DNA of 64,000 nucleotides from Gyrodactylus bullatarudis (lineage: Eukaryota; Platyhelminthes; Monogenea; Gyrodactylidea; Gyrodactylidae): contig SSNU01000348.1 in the NCBI GenBank assembly GCA_012064415.1, positions 119,816 through 183,815 of the forward strand, given 5' to 3'. Of this stretch, positions 11,721 to 24,290 are shown piece by piece (within the stretch, counting starts at the first letter, position 1; every line of letters begins with the position of its first letter). Under the pieces are notes generated by a model that searched no databases, had not been told where the DNA came from, and saw nothing but the letters and a program-made list of their open reading frames with translations. A program made the translations under genes and the position numbers.

Positions 11721-12117
11721 ATTAGATACTTTCTTAGTACCCTGTATTTTTTTGTTTTTTTATCGATGTGTGACTTCTCCGCATCTAAATTTTATCTAAA
11801 ATATTTTATTAGTTAACTTTTATTTTTAATTGTTTTTTCAAGTTTTTCTCAACATCTAGGACCAAATTAAAATTTTTTGTTTAATATTAAACGCTTCAAA
11901 TATCTGGAATCACCAGAATTCTTGAGATCAAATTCTAAAAATGTGGAGTTTTGACGTTCGAAATTCGTTTCCGAATTTACAGAGAAAAATATAGAGTTTC
12001 TTGTAAAAATAGTAAAATTATCACCCTTATTTTAGCTGGGTATATAGAATGGCTATAAAAAAGGAATTTCAGTGTTATTATTAAGAGGTTCTTTCGATAA
12101 TTCGGAGAATCCTCCAA

Positions 12118-12473
12118 TTAACCTTTTCGTGAGATTCGCCCTATATAGCCCGATTATTCAAAGTTAGCTATTAGTAATAACTTATTACGCATGTCCATAT
12201 AATCTTAAAAAATCTATAATTTACGCTAAAAAAAATTCAAAAATACTAAAATGTTTCAAAGAGATATCTAAACTTAAAATAACCAACATTAGTAAAAATT
12301 GGTTTTCATCTACTTAATAGTAGATGGGAAATTCAATAGAAAATCGACTTTCTTATATGAGATCAAAAGAATTTTTGTTGAAAAGAATTCACATTAGAAT
12401 CTCATTTAGAAACGTTTTATATCAATTTTGAGTATTTTTCTCGATTAGTTTTCTTATCGTCTCGATAGATGTG
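12118..12473. mobile_element. piggyBac-type MITE, family F, copy 1
   Basis: Begins TTAACCTTTTCGTGAGATTC and is collinear with 55566-55870 over its length. Shared blocks include GGGAAATTCAATAGAAAATC and TTTTCTTATCGTCT. An internal palindrome CATCTACTTAATAGTAGATG is shared in position. The right terminus is eroded compared with the second copy, whose right end is GGGTTAA. Confidence 0.55.
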
Positions 12474-12999
12474 AATTTAGCACTCCACAGAAATCCAATA
12501 ATAAACTTTATAAAACCATTTGAGGGAACGCTACATAAACGAAAGAAACGACTTTTTGAATCATCTCAAGAGACTATAAATTTTCAAATCATTAGAGAGT
12601 TATTACTTAACATTCATAAAACTTGATTGAAAAAAAGTTTATGCGTTAAGAAATTGGAAAAAGGCAATTCTGTCAATTAACAATGAAAGACACATCTCGT
12701 AAATGAATATACTCAGGAAAATAAATCTTGAGGAAAATTATCTCCCAAAAGAAAGAACAAACTTTTCACAATAGGCAGAGAGAAAATTTTCCTGTAAAAG
12801 GACAAATCTTTTCTCAATCTATTACATTGTTTGATGGAAATTAACAAGATATTTTTTTTAAATTTCTAACTAACATACAAGATATATATCATTTAACAAT
12901 AAAGAGGAAATATTCAAGATGAAGAACAATAGACTTGTGTTAATACTCATTTTCAATAAGTTCATTTGAGTTTAATTTTGAAAATAAATTGACAAAAAA
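12474..12999. other. AT-rich stretch upstream of PLE copy 1
   Basis: No terminal repeat of the PLE could be recognised here, so the 5' boundary of that element is unknown. Confidence 0.4.
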
Positions 13000-13389
13000 A
13001 TGATGGAAAGGCTCCTTGCAAAACTCAACCAGACAGCAAATCAAGAGGCTTCACGTAATCTAGCAACGATGGAAAAATCAATTGTGGATTCGCCAATTGA
13101 CTCCCTATTCCCAGATGATCTAGATGCCAATACATTCAATTTTACAGATTTAGTTTTAGATAAACCAACCAGACAAATTCTTAGCCTTGGTCCAAAGTTT
13201 TGTATGCCCAATATGACGAAAATAGAAGTGGAGACGGATATTGGATTTCAAAACTTCATCACCTGCACTGAGAAAATAAAGGCATCCACAGAAGAAGGCA
13301 GAGAAAGGTTCAACGCAGTGGTCAAAGACGCCTGGGTTCAATACATAAAAAGAAATCCAGATGCTCCAAAACTACAAAAGTGTCACTAA
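13000..13389 (+). pseudogene. PLE copy 1, N-terminal region
   Basis: Starts at an ATG ATG pair (13000), the first Met codons after an in-frame stop, and stops at TAA 13387-13389. It carries the segment before the RT core, for example SLGPKFCMPN, ETDIGFQNFI and NPDAPKLQK. These match NFTNLILDK, SLGPKFCMPN, ETDIGFESFI and NPDTPKLKK of the second PLE. The frame is lost after KLQK by a small indel at about 13378-13395. The protein continues in the next frame (13361-14014), so this early stop is a mutation and not a natural end. Role of this region in PLEs: upstream part of the RT protein, possibly nucleic-acid binding. Confidence 0.75.
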
Positions 13390-14014
13390 GCTAAGACAGA
13401 ATCGCGAAGTGATGTTATGTCATCTTGACAAAGGAACAGGCATCAGTTTGGTTCGCAGAACAGATTATATTGAGAAAGGCAAAGAGCTTTTATCTGACAG
13501 GAAAAGGTTTCGTATAATTGATGGAAAAGAGGCTGAAAAACGCATGAAAGGATTTACCAAAGCAATCAACAAAAAGATAGAAACTCTCTTTGAAGCAGGT
13601 CTAATCAGTTATGAGGAATCCCATTCCATGACCAGACGAGATGCAGATATCAGTCGGTTGTATTTACTTCCAAAAGTTCACAAAAACCCAGAACTATCAT
13701 ACAGACCGATTTTAGACATGTCCTCAAGTCCTCAACACAATCTAGTAAAGTGGTTAAGCAACAAGTTGATGCCGTTAAGAAATCAGTTATGCTCATATTC
13801 CGTTCCCAATGCAATGAAAGCCGTCGAGAAAATTAGACAAGTCAATTTCCAAGGATGCAAAATGGTCTCCTTTGATGTGTCTTCCCTATTCACCAATGTT
13901 CCTCTAAGAGAAACGGTAGAGTTTATTAAGAACCAAATGTCTAATTTCCCATCTCTTTGCAGAATCCCATCTGATATTATATGCGACTTAATATATGACG
14001 TTGAAAAATATTGA
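13361..14014 (+). pseudogene. PLE copy 1, reverse transcriptase (fingers and motif A)
   Basis: The usable part begins near 13390 (KLRQNREVMLCHLDKGTGIS). Recognisable PLE RT blocks in order are DKGTGIS (motif 1), SRLYLLPKVHKNP (motif 2), YRPILDMSSSPQHNLVKWL, and SFDVSSLFTNVP (motif A, with the first catalytic Asp present). It ends after CDLIY, where a two-base deletion in the TATATATG run (about 13990-13996) throws the frame. The next frame picks up with MTLKNIDFKFGG, exactly where copy 2 reads IYMTVINIDFKFGG. Intact catalytic residues beside simple indels suggest moderate age. Confidence 0.8.
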
Positions 14015-14981
14015 CTTCAAGTTCGGAGGTATGTACTACAAGCAGATAGATGGCGTGGCGATGGGAAGTCCAATTGGTCCTCTGATAGCTGACATTTTTC
14101 TAGCTTCTCTTGAACACACTTCAATGAAACCCATAATCGACAGTGCCCGCCTTTACATCAGGTACCTAGATGATACGTTTATTGTGGTCAACGATGAATG
14201 CGACATAGAAAATGTTTCCAAAGATCTAAATAGCATTCACGAGGATATGAAGTTCACTCATGAGTGTGAGAACAATGAAACTCTAAGTTTTCTACAACTA
14301 GAAGTCATTCGGGAAGGATCAGTTGCCAAAACTAAAATATATCGGAAGAAGAATGCTCCCTCACAGTTCCTTCCTTTTTATAGTTTTTCCCCTAAAGAGC
14401 ACAAGAAAGGTGTTGTAAGAAATGAGTACCTGAATATTGAACGCTTAGTTTCAGCTGAATTTGTGAAGGAAGAAAGAACCAAATTGAAGTCCCTTTTGAT
14501 GAGAGATGGTTACCCTAAATCATTTATTGATAAGCATGCTCATGCGAAAACGGGACGCGAAGAACCCGAAGACGAAGATGAGCCTATTTATTTAAGGTTA
14601 AAATTGGCCCACATAACAAAGCAGACGTTCCCAGGTAGGAGGCTCCAAATCATACAGAAGACCACTAAGCTCTTGAATGGGCGAAATAAGGATCCAATTC
14701 CAAAGTTGAGGAAGAAAGGAGTAATTTATCTCTTCACCTGTTCATGTGGTTCAAAGTATGTCGGCCAAACATCGAGAACACTAAGAGAAAGAGTAAATGA
14801 ACATCTTAGACCCAAACACAATAGTGCGGTGCAGAACCATCTACATCAGACGGGACATTTAGCGAATGAAGGAAGTTTTTCCATTCTCTACCAAGTCGAC
14901 CAAAGCCTGTCTTGTCGTGCGAGGGAAAAGGATTTATCAAGTGCGGAAGATCATTTCATTTCATTTTATATTTTTTATTAA
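13995..14981 (+). pseudogene. PLE copy 1, RT palm/thumb plus GIY-YIG endonuclease
   Basis: Residues 1-130 complete the RT: DGVAMGSPIGPLIADIFLAS (motif B) and YIRYLDDTFIVV (motif C with the catalytic DD), followed by FLQLEVIREG. A linker of about 100 residues contains an acidic stretch (EEPEDEDEP). Then comes TFPGRRLQIIQKTTKLLNGR, as in other PLEs. The endonuclease follows: KKGVIYLFTCSCGSKYVGQT and RTLRERVNEHLR, in which GVIY and YVG stand for the GIY and YIG motifs and the Arg in RERV is the expected catalytic residue. The C-terminus degenerates at SSAEDHFISFYIFY, probably where the element is broken. Confidence 0.85.
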
Positions 14982-14989
14982 AATAAATC

Positions 14990-15593
14990 ATAACTTCTCC
15001 CTTCTTAAGGATTCCCTTGAGACGATGGGAAAAATTACTTCCTGGAGAAATTGTCTCCTTAACTTCGGACCTGGGTTTCAGTATATCGTCTAGTTTAAAA
15101 TTAAATCCTCTAGCTAATCTCCCTAGAATTGATACTATTATTTTTACCATTAAGAAATTCTCTAAATCAAGTGATGTAAGACTAAAAGCTTACAAATCAC
15201 TGGTCTTTCCACTTTTTGACTATATTTTTCCTCTCTTACCTAATTTAAATCAATCTCAGTGTCTAACTATTGAACGTGTTTTTACATTCTTTATATCCTC
15301 ATATTGACTCGTACAACGCACTAATATTGGTCTATGGCCTTAACCCCCTCTGGGTCCGGCGATTTGCTTTTTTAGTCAAAAAATTCACAGAGTCTTACTC
15401 TCTCTCTAATAATTATTATTATCTGAGAAATTCTAAATATGAACCGAATTACCTATTATCTTTTTATAATTTAATTTTTACAAAATATGAGTTATCTGAT
15501 TGTGATGACTTGACCAATCTTAAATTGATCATGTCTCACATCAGGCTTAAAATCGATTACTCTAAGTCTTTGCTTTATTCCTATCTTCATTAA
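14990..15593 (+). pseudogene. Non-LTR retrotransposon (LINE), C-terminal relic
   Basis: Two overlapping frames (15017-15307, then 15270-15593) read as one protein across a frameshift near 15300. The first contains DVRLKAYKSLVFPLFDYIFP and LTIERVFTFFISSY. This matches the thumb/C-terminal block of CR1/Jockey/I-type LINE proteins (RLKLYKSL...P.LEY...IE.VQRRFTR). The second has YNALILVYGLNPLWVRRFAF, matching the following YEERLK.LGL.SL..RR block. The catalytic RT core is absent. It lies directly after PLE copy 1, so one element probably truncated or joined the other. It differs in sequence from the LINE at 18076. Confidence 0.6.
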
Positions 15594-18075
15594 CCAGATA
15601 ATTTTCGAATTTCTTGCAGACTCTAGTCCTATTTGCTCAAATATTTACAACTCGAGAACATTTAGCTTATTTATGACTTGACATTTTATCTTTTTATAAT
15701 TGTACAGATCAATCTATCCATTTTATTTATTGTATTTTATTTCTATTTGTACAAGTAGATTTCGTTATAATTTGTATTTATATTTTCGATTCAATATAAG
15801 ATTCTTTTTCTAACAAAAAAAAGCTCAAACCTGACCTTTGTGTACAAAAAGTGATCGCATCGAATCTTGGTATCACAGGCAGAGATAGGCTCATCAAGGG
15901 AAACAATTAGCAAAAATTGAGAAAATTCTCAAGCCCAAATCCCTACCCCCACCAAAATTTTCGAAGACCCCGGTTCCAGTTCTGGATATGGTGAACTGAC
16001 GAATCCAAATGAGGACGAAACTCATAAATAAACTTATCTTTCTCATTCTTGGGATCATGTAAAAATTCAATTTAGTATTTTTAATGAATTTATTCTATGG
16101 TAAGACATGAAGTAATATGATTAAACTGGGAAATCGGTGTTTTATCTTCCGATAAAATGTACTCTTGTAATTTATTTTCACCATTAAAATTATGAATATG
16201 ATGTTTGCATTATTATTATTAGATGGAATTCGATGGATCTTTTGTATTATTAGGTCAACCAAGAGAGAAGAAATGTCCTCAGTTTCATCATACTACTTTT
16301 ATTTACTGTAATATATTAATAATAAATTTACAATCTCATTATTACTATACACACAGACTGTTTTTCTTATCAGTAGATGTGGAATGCATCATTATTATAT
16401 AATCGCTATAGGAGATAGGAAAATAATCATGATGACATTTGCCGAAGTGAGGCTTGACAGTATAATGACTCTCTGAATCTTCTTCCTGTTTTGAGAAAAA
16501 AAATGTAAAATGAGGACATCTATCCTTTAAATCGAATGGATCAGAAGATGAATATTTTCATTTAAAAGATCAATTAAAGATTTATCAAGAATTTTATTAT
16601 TTAATATGCAATCAACTGAACTCGAACTGAATAAATATGAGAAATTTTTTTTAGTAAAAATGAAACGTATTACTTATAAAATTATTCTGAAAAGAAATAA
16701 ATATGATTAAATCCAAAAATTCATTCTAAACTATATTTTTACCTACGAAAAATACTAAAAATCAAGGTATTTTAAAATAATTATCTTTTCATCTCAATTT
16801 GATAATGTCTTGAAAAATTTTTCAAATCATCATAAATTTTACGATGACAGAATTCAAATGTGTTCTGATTGATTACGCAGTTGTAGAGTTACAAATAAAT
16901 ATGAGTCTGAATCAAAGTTAGCGAGACAAAAATTATTTGCCAATTTCAAAAGTTCATTGAAGCATGATACTCTTGAACGGGCAGGCGTATATATTTTTTC
17001 GCCTTTTTTCTAATTTTTACAGGAAATGAAAACTATTTTTGTCAATCTTGAACTTTTATATATATTCTTTCTTTCCGAGCAAATGGTCGGATATTCAGAT
17101 ATAATTTTGAATAGAAATAGGAAGAATAAATGATTGAAAGCAAAGAATTTCTTCAATTGCAAGTGCTTCACAGTCAGAAAATAAATTTTCCGCCTATTTC
17201 TCAAGATTTTCAACCTAGAATCTGAATCGAGGCTTTCTGATTTGAACTTTAATTTTTCTAACAAGTTTAAACAAAAGAAATAACATCAACATTTGAGGGA
17301 CATTTTTGAAGAAAAGATTAAAAACTCCTTGAGATTTTTTCTGTTAATCTCCTAATACTGGAAAGCGATTTCAAAATAACAATAGCAATCATAAACTTGT
17401 GTACTTAATACTTATCAGATATTCGGTTAAACATTTTTTTTCAAGACTGAATTAATCCTTCAGATTTTGTAGAGAAATTTATCTCAAGAGTCTCAAAAAA
17501 GATACGAAGGAAGAAAGCTTGTCCAAATAATGTGTGAAATATTTTATGGGGCCATTATTCTCTTGTAATATTAGCTGAGCGAGTGAAAAAGAATTTTCTT
17601 GTTTATCATAAAAGTTGGTTTAATTGCATATTTATTATATCCCCTCATCTTCTTCTCTAGCAATTAGGAACTACATATAGTAGTTGAAGGTCAGCATAAA
17701 AAAAGCTTTTGAGATTCTCTACTTCTTTTTTTCACACGGCACACTTGTTCTTATTACTAAAATGATTTCGGCTTTCATCAAAAAGATTCATATCTTAATA
17801 GATAAAATACAATTTTCTTTTACTAATTATTCCACTAAATTTTATTGTACCTACAAGCCTTCAGTTACGAGAAATTGTAAAAAATTGTTTGCATTTCAAG
17901 ACTCGGGTTTTTTCGTTCATCTAAATCCAAAAAGAAATTTATATTCTTAGAATCTTCAGAAAATGATTCAATTTAGACACATAAAAAGTTCTTTGATGGC
18001 CTAGTTCCAAAACGAAACTCATATTTTTTTTCTGCTGGAAATCTTTCTGACCAAAATACTCAGAAATATTGATGC
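15594..18075. other. AT-rich intergenic stretch with a small coding-like island
   Basis: An A-run (AACAAAAAAAAGC, about 15815) could be a LINE tail. At about 15838-15915 a less AT-rich frame reads VIASNLGITGRDRLIKGNN before a stop. It looks coding but was not identified. The rest shows no gene or repeat that I can name. Confidence 0.35.
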
Positions 18076-19023
18076 TTTAGAATTTTAGAAATATCCTGCC
18101 ACAACAGAGGAATTTGCGCAAAACTGCTTAAATACATATATCTTGAAAACTACTTAATAAATAGACAACAATTTGTGGAATGTAATGCTCAAAGGTCAAA
18201 GGTAAAAAAAATCGGGTCAGGTGTTCCTCAAGGATCTAGAGTAGGTCCCCTACTATTTAACATCATTTTTGTTGAAATTCAATCTTCAAAATTCAAAATC
18301 TTCAAATATGCTGATGATTTCAAAATAGTGTTCCATTTTAAAGAAAGTTATGATAGCCTTGAAATTACAAAAATCAATGACAAACTAAGAGAATTTGGAC
18401 CAAGTCCAAACAAAACTAAATCCTTTTACACAACGCCGAATGAAATGGCGATCACTGATCTTAATATATTTATTGATCAAGAAAAAATTTTTCCCAAAGA
18501 GAAACTAAAAGACCTTGGCGTCACCTATACTTACAGACTTGACTTCACTGACCACTATAAGGAAATTATAAAAAAATTCATTTGTCGACTCATTCATGTC
18601 CACAAATGCATAAAGACTGATGGAATGAAAACACTTCTGTTCAAAGTTTATGCCAGACCAGTTATTGAATATTGTTCATCGGTATGGAATCCTGAAGGTA
18701 GAAAATGGTCGAAAAAATTTCAATCTGCACAAAAACGATTTGTACGGCTACTATCTTCGAGTTATCAAACTGAACTAAACTCTCCGAGCAACTCTCTTAG
18801 ACTTAGAAGAGAACTAAAATCAATAACTCTTATCAAATCATCCCCCATAGTAAACTCTAACCGTCAAGGATTGCGTTATAATATTCCAGAATTTGGCAAC
18901 CTAAAAAAGCTGACAATATTTATATTAATAAATGTAAAAACATATTTAAAAATCTCAATTATAAACCTAAGCTTAATTAAATTCAAAAAAGAACTCAAGA
19001 ACAAATTAATGTACTCAGAATAA
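18076..19023 (+). pseudogene. Non-LTR retrotransposon (LINE) reverse transcriptase, 3' half
   Basis: Open from after a TGA near 18073 to TAA at 19021-19023. Reading order: GICAKLLKYIYLENYL, INRQQFVE, GSGVPQGSRVGPLLFNI (RT motif B), FKYADDFKIVF (motif C, YADD intact), LKDLGVTYTYRLDFTDHY, LLFKVYARPVIEYCSSVWNP, and a basic C-terminus FKKELKNKLM. This is the standard order for Jockey/CR1-type LINEs, which insert by target-primed reverse transcription. The endonuclease and RT motif A are missing, so it is 5'-truncated, as LINE copies usually are. An AATAAA lies 3' at 19070. Two decayed relatives lie on the minus strand near 41600 and 30900. Confidence 0.75.
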
Positions 19024-19069
19024 TATGAAGAATCATTTATGTTTACAGATTTAACATATGTATATGTTA

Positions 19070-19075
19070 AATAAA
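19070..19075 (+). terminator. AATAAA polyadenylation-type signal after the LINE fragment
   Basis: AATAAA lies 47 bases after the LINE stop codon. This is a plausible 3'-end signal of the element, but the hexamer is common by chance in such AT-rich DNA. Confidence 0.3.
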
Positions 19076-21136
19076 AACTTTTTCTATTTCTAATAATTAA
19101 TTTTCTTTCTAATGGTACCAAAATTGTTTGGATTCATTCTAGTCTTGAATAATAAAATTTTTTGTTTAAGTTGGAGTCCTATTTTTCATCACAGTGTTCA
19201 TACTTGAATCTAGATTGATATCAAATATTTCCATAAAAAAGAGAATATGACATCTTGTAAAAAAAGACTACGCTTAAAAGTCAATGCAGATAGATAAGGA
19301 TCCAAATGGGTACAGCCACCATTTAAGCATTCACTCTGCATGAATGATGTTTATTAAAAAAACAGACTTCATAAAACTGGAAAGTAGACATTCCCTAGTC
19401 ATGTAGGTAATCCATTGCGTATCAGGGAAAAATATGGATACAGTCATAATTTTTGTACTACAACGACTGGCCATATTCGACATGAAAAGATAGGCAGGAG
19501 GAGAGAGTATTTAGTGAAAGTATTCTTTTATTATGATTAAAGTCATAAATATACATCCCTCATTTTTTATTCTCAGAGTAGCCTTTTTTGGTGAATAGGG
19601 AATAGATTGTCGTATTTGAATGTTTTTAGACTTGCATTCAAATGGAATTATTATTTCGTGCATGTCAAACTTTAGTGAATTAAGTGTAGAGGTTGCATTT
19701 TTCAGTTTTATTCATCCAAAGAAAAAGTTATGAAGTTTTTTATGAACTTTTTCGCTCATTCGTTCTCCTCCTAATTTCAGGGAAGAAACGAACATTTTAT
19801 AAGAATCATTTTGAAACATTAGATAATTTTTCTAATGATTTTCACTCGACTAAAGAAAATAATTTCTTTTGGGATAATTACAAGAAGTAGAAGCTTCTAG
19901 GTGAACTTTTTAAAAAGTAGAAGATATATCATCAACGAAATAGATTAGTTTTACAAATTAGATTGATAAAAAAAAATTGAAAAATGGCTTATGCAAAGTT
20001 TATGAATATTTCAAACCCCTCAATAAAAAAGTGTGCGAACGAAATAGAATCTTGAAAAACGAGTTTTTTTATTTTTTTCACAAATTTTAATCATTCTTCT
20101 ATTGCAAGACTTACAAATGGTATAGAAGCTCCTACATTTTGTAATTGTCCCTTTTTTTAAATAAAAAATTAACAACTTTTCAGATTTTTGAGTTTAGCAC
20201 CGAATTTAATTTTTTTAAACTTATTTTGAAATCAAAGTGAACGGATGATTTTATGTAATTTTTATGTGAGGCAAGGAATTTAATCATACTAAATATGAAA
20301 TTAAGAAAAATTTCGACTCAAAGATAAAAAAATTAAACCTCAAGTTTAAAAATATGATGAAAAATTGGAGCCTTTATCGAAATTCCAAAATTTTTTGTGT
20401 TTTTACCTATGGCCGAGATAAGATCTTGTTAAAATATCAATTAGCTCATCAAAATGAGTGATTTCTCAGAATTAAACGAGTGTATATTTTTCAAGCTCAT
20501 TGCATCATAAAATAATAACTCCTTAAGTATGAAAATATTTCTTTATATTTTTCTTGTTGCTCGTTATTACTTTCATGAGAATAAGTTTCTTTTAGTTATG
20601 TGAGTACAACTATTCATCCGTGACTTGGAAAATTTCCTCAAAAGTGCATTTATTCTCTTAAACATTTTGAGACTATGAAAAACATTATTTTCCTTTATAT
20701 CTTCATTAAAAGTTTACTTTCAAATAACAAATTATACTCAAAAGAGCAATAATTCTAAATTCTCTTTTCAAACATGAATTTTTAAAGTTAGAAAATCTTG
20801 AAGAACTCTGGATTGACTACATCCTACAAGAGCTGAAATGTCTCAGACACACAAAAAATTCAAATGATTTTGGAATTATTCTTAATTGATTTTGTAAAGA
20901 TAACATGCAGTTATGAAATCTGATGAAACTAGGAAATATGATCTATTAAACAAAAATAAATCTTTAAATGTAAATTTATAATTTATCTTTACCGAATAGT
21001 TTCAATCTCAGTATAGAAGATGAAATGATGAGAAATTAGTTAATATTATAAGAGATAAAAGAATGCTTCAAAATATTCGGCCGCAATTTTTGTTTGAGTT
21101 GACTTGAAGCAGTTTCCAAATTTTCGCAAAGTTCTT
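19076..21136. other. AT-rich non-coding stretch
   Basis: No gene, RNA or repeat with definable ends recognised. Confidence 0.45.
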
Positions 21137-21299
21137 TTAACTCCCAGAGAAATTTTTCCTGACTCACATTCAATCCTCTAACATAATTTATGAAAACGCT
21201 GATTTAAAATTCAGAAATTGGCGATTTTTTTCAGATAGAATTTTCAGATATGATTGCTCGATAAAAGTTATCTTACTTTTCATTTATTTTAAGGGTTAA
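21137..21299. mobile_element. piggyBac-type MITE, family B, internally deleted copy (163 bp)
   Basis: Bounded by TTAA on both sides (21137-21140 and 21296-21299). The left part TTAACTCCCAGAGA...CTGACTCACATTCAATC and the block GCTCGATAAAAGTTATCTTA align with the full copies at 52696 and 61942. The remaining right half is missing, and the sequence passes directly to AAGGGTTAA. Confidence 0.6.
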
Positions 21300-22084
21300 A
21301 ACTTGTCTTGATACTTTTAAATGCGAATAAAACAAGAACGAATTTTTACCGCTCGTCTCAGACTTAAACCATGTTAACATTTCCCTTTCTATAGTATCCC
21401 TGATAGTACGAGCTTATCTAATGATTTTTATCAATCATTTTCCTACCCTTGGAAATTTGACAAGAATCTCCTTACCTAAATAAAGCCTGTATAAACTATT
21501 GATAATACAGATGCCATTTGCATCCCAATAAGTACTAATGCATCAGGTTTTCTTTTTCCACAAAGAAAAGAGAACAAATTCATCCCATTACCATGAAGAG
21601 GAGTTGCACATAATTATTATTTCATTATTCATTTTTTTAAATGCTGTTTATCATGTTTATCATTTATGTTTTCTTCATGGTAGTTGGGGGAAAACCATTT
21701 ACCAATTTATGAATTTTCTGGAAAAAATTATCGCGCAAAAGATTATCGATTGACCAGTACAAGTAATTTTAGGTCATACTCCTTACTCTGATTTCAAAAT
21801 TATTCATAAAATTACGTCCGATTAAAAATATTGTGATATTCTATAATTATAATTCAAAAATAAGACTTGAATACCTCTAACAAATTTTTTTTTTGTTAGA
21901 CAAGAACAAATGAATGAAGGTTCTCACCTGTATCCCAGAATTTCCTTAAAAATTGATTTTTTCAAAGTTTTTTTTCTTCATATCGTGAAAATAGACCTCT
22001 TGATCTAGATTCCAAAAATTCTCGATCAAATCAACTACAGCTTATTCAAAAAAATGAATAAGAGTAAATATTTACTTTGTCTAA
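21300..22084. other. AT-rich non-coding stretch
   Basis: Nothing recognised. The open frame at 21538-21753 has no family motifs and is treated as noise. Confidence 0.45.
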
Positions 22085-22310
22085 TGATGATCCTGAAAAA
22101 TAACGTTTGATTCCTCTCAGACCTTGAAATCAACAAAAAATTTCAACTCAAAGTTTTAAAAAATTAAAAAATCATTTAAAATTAAGAAAAGATTTTTTTT
22201 CTCAACTCAGTTAAAATGTACATTTTGAATCAGTTACGAAAAAATCTTTCAAAAATGAACCTTTATGAAAAAATGAGATTTTTGTAAAAATCATGAATTT
22301 GGAAATTCAT
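22085..22310. repeat. Family E, right-half copy
   Basis: GATGATCCTGAAAAATAACG, GAAATCAACAAAAAATTTCA and GATTTTTGTAAAAATCATGA follow the order seen in other family E right halves (1170-1410 and 33020-33220). The left half is not recognised. Confidence 0.45.
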
Positions 22311-22772
22311 CGAGAATAGCTTTAGTTCCAATGATTATAATTATAATTATCTATAATAATTTATTATTAATATTATCAATATTTCCCATAGAAAATGAAA
22401 GGTTGATATGTAGTCAGAAAAAGAGGAGTTTCCATTTCCTGATTAGCATATTACCCATCATCAAATGAAGGGATGAAGGATCAAAAGTGAAGGTCACATG
22501 GATCAAATTTTGACAGTCAAAAATAAAAGTCTACGCATAATTTGGTTGAAAATGTTTCCTGTATCTTTATTATATTCAACTGACTAATGTTATCGCTTAT
22601 GCTGTAGATATCTCATGGAGGAAAATAATCCTAAACGATCATTAGACAAGTGAGCTCACCTAAAATCATCTAGTCCAGGAATCTACTTAAGCTAGTTGAC
22701 ACAAAGATAAGAATTTAAGATTTTTATGAAAAAATAGTAGTCATAGGAGATTTAGAGTTTTTTGAAAAAAAA

Positions 22773-23377
22773 CAATCTGACCAAATTAAGCCCGTATTTC
22801 GAATTTCAAAAATGCACCAAATTTCCACTTTTTCAACTTTTGAGTTCAAAATTTTTATCGATTTCGATGGTTCAAAGCAGTTAAATGATGATATTTAGGA
22901 TCAAAATTGAACGAAGAATTCGAATTTGGCCACAGAGATAGCGAAGATCTTACTGTTTTCGAGAAAAAGTTAAACTTCCATATTTTGGATAATTTGCCAT
23001 CGTGATAATCGAAAAATTCAAATGGTTCGATTTCCCACACTAATGACGAATTTCAGTAAACTTCTGCAGGTGAAATCGAATTTTTTGTTCAATGTTGATC
23101 CTAAATATCATCACTTAACTGCTTTGAACCTTCGAAATCGATAAAAAAAATTTGAAAAGTTGAAAAAGTGGAAATTCGGTGCATTTACGAAATTCGAAAA
23201 ACGGGCTTAATTTAGTCAGATTGATTTTATTTGGATTTTTTTTGAACACCAACAACTTATTATCTCATTCCGTTTTAGAATTCAAAAAATTATTTTTTTC
23301 TGTGAATCCGGAGAAAAACATCGAGTTTTTGTAAAAATAGTAAATTCTCATCTTCATGTCAATTAGGTTTAATACTG
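22773..23377. repeat. Long palindromic repeat, family E, well-preserved copy
   Basis: Left arm 22773-22920 begins CAATCTGACCAAATTAAGCC and includes ATCGATTTCGATGGTTCAAA. The right arm, about 23075-23223, mirrors it: TTTGAACCTTCGAAATCGAT and GGGCTTAATTTAGTCAGATT. The central unpaired section contains one short minus-strand open frame that is a by-product. The right flank carries the family end-block AAATTCTCATCTTCATGTCA. A transcript would fold into a hairpin of roughly 150 bp. Confidence 0.65.
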
Positions 23378-24094
23378 ATACATACAATCGAAATATTTAA
23401 AAATGACTATTTTAATTCGAACGGAATTTAAGAAACTCACCACTCTTTGGTGTTCTAGGCGAATTTCACAAGAGATCAAAGAATCAACTTTGACTCTCAA
23501 ATTAATCCCACTTTTCAATAATGATCTTAACTAACAACTCTTCATCTAAACTTCGAATTTGAAAAGGAAAAATTTGATTTATAGTCCTTTGTATTGAAAA
23601 TGAATATCTTGAGTAGCTGATAAAAGATCCGATTTACCATAATTTTGAATGGAAAATTGGTCATTTAGAGGTTTGGTTAGTTTTAGGAAAATCTATTTTA
23701 TTGCTGATAATCAGCTTTTTACTGCTTTCGATACTGCTTGAAAATTTATTAATCAGTTCATAAGACTATTTTATATTTTATGCCTAGATAATTTCTATTC
23801 ATAACCAATAAATTTTATATCGTACACAGGCGTATTTTTTTATAAATTACCTCTCAATAAAAATGTGAGAACTAATTATCTTCATGTAGGTCATTTTTAC
23901 TACTCATGTAAATTCAAGTTATTTAGTTGATATTTTTGAATACTCACAAAAAATTCTACAAGTTTTTTATTTTAGCAAAATTTTTATTTAGCGAAACTTC
24001 AAGATAGCATTCGGGTGATTTCATGACTTTTGAGATTGAAATTTCATCATGAAGGAGAACACCCCTGAAAACGACCAATTTCTCAAAGCTTCAG
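23378..24094. other. AT-rich non-coding stretch
   Basis: Nothing recognised. Confidence 0.45.
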
Positions 24095-24290
24095 GGGTCT
24101 TATATTGATTCAAAATATCAGCAATTAGTTGTTTTAAATCTTCGAAATCGATAAAAAAATTTGAGTTCAAAAGAGGATATTTTCAATCAAAAAAGGGCCT
24201 ATTATGCGGATTGGAACTTAAAAAATAATTTTTGTTCTTGACAATGCGGAAAAAATATCGAATTTCTTTTATAATTTGATTTGAGTGAAT
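24095..24290. repeat. Family E fragment
   Basis: TTTTAAATCTTCGAAATCGA and the following AAAAAATTTGAG, then a later AATGCGGAAAAAATATCGAA, parallel the right half of the 22773 copy (CTTCGAAATCGATAAA, then CCGGAGAAAAACATCGAG). Confidence 0.45.

Larger units (their letters stand above)
13000..14981 (+). mobile_element. Penelope-like retroelement (PLE), copy 1
   Basis: Three consecutive open frames together read through a single PLE polyprotein: an N-terminal region, a reverse transcriptase related to telomerase RTs, and a GIY-YIG endonuclease. PLEs prime reverse transcription at a nick made by this endonuclease. Collinear protein similarity to the copy at 38251-40748 is strong but far from identical, so the two belong to related subfamilies. 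Two indels break the frame, so it cannot encode one full protein. The inverted pLTR seen at 29946-30261 and 38246-38302 was not found at either end, suggesting truncation on both sides. Confidence 0.85.
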
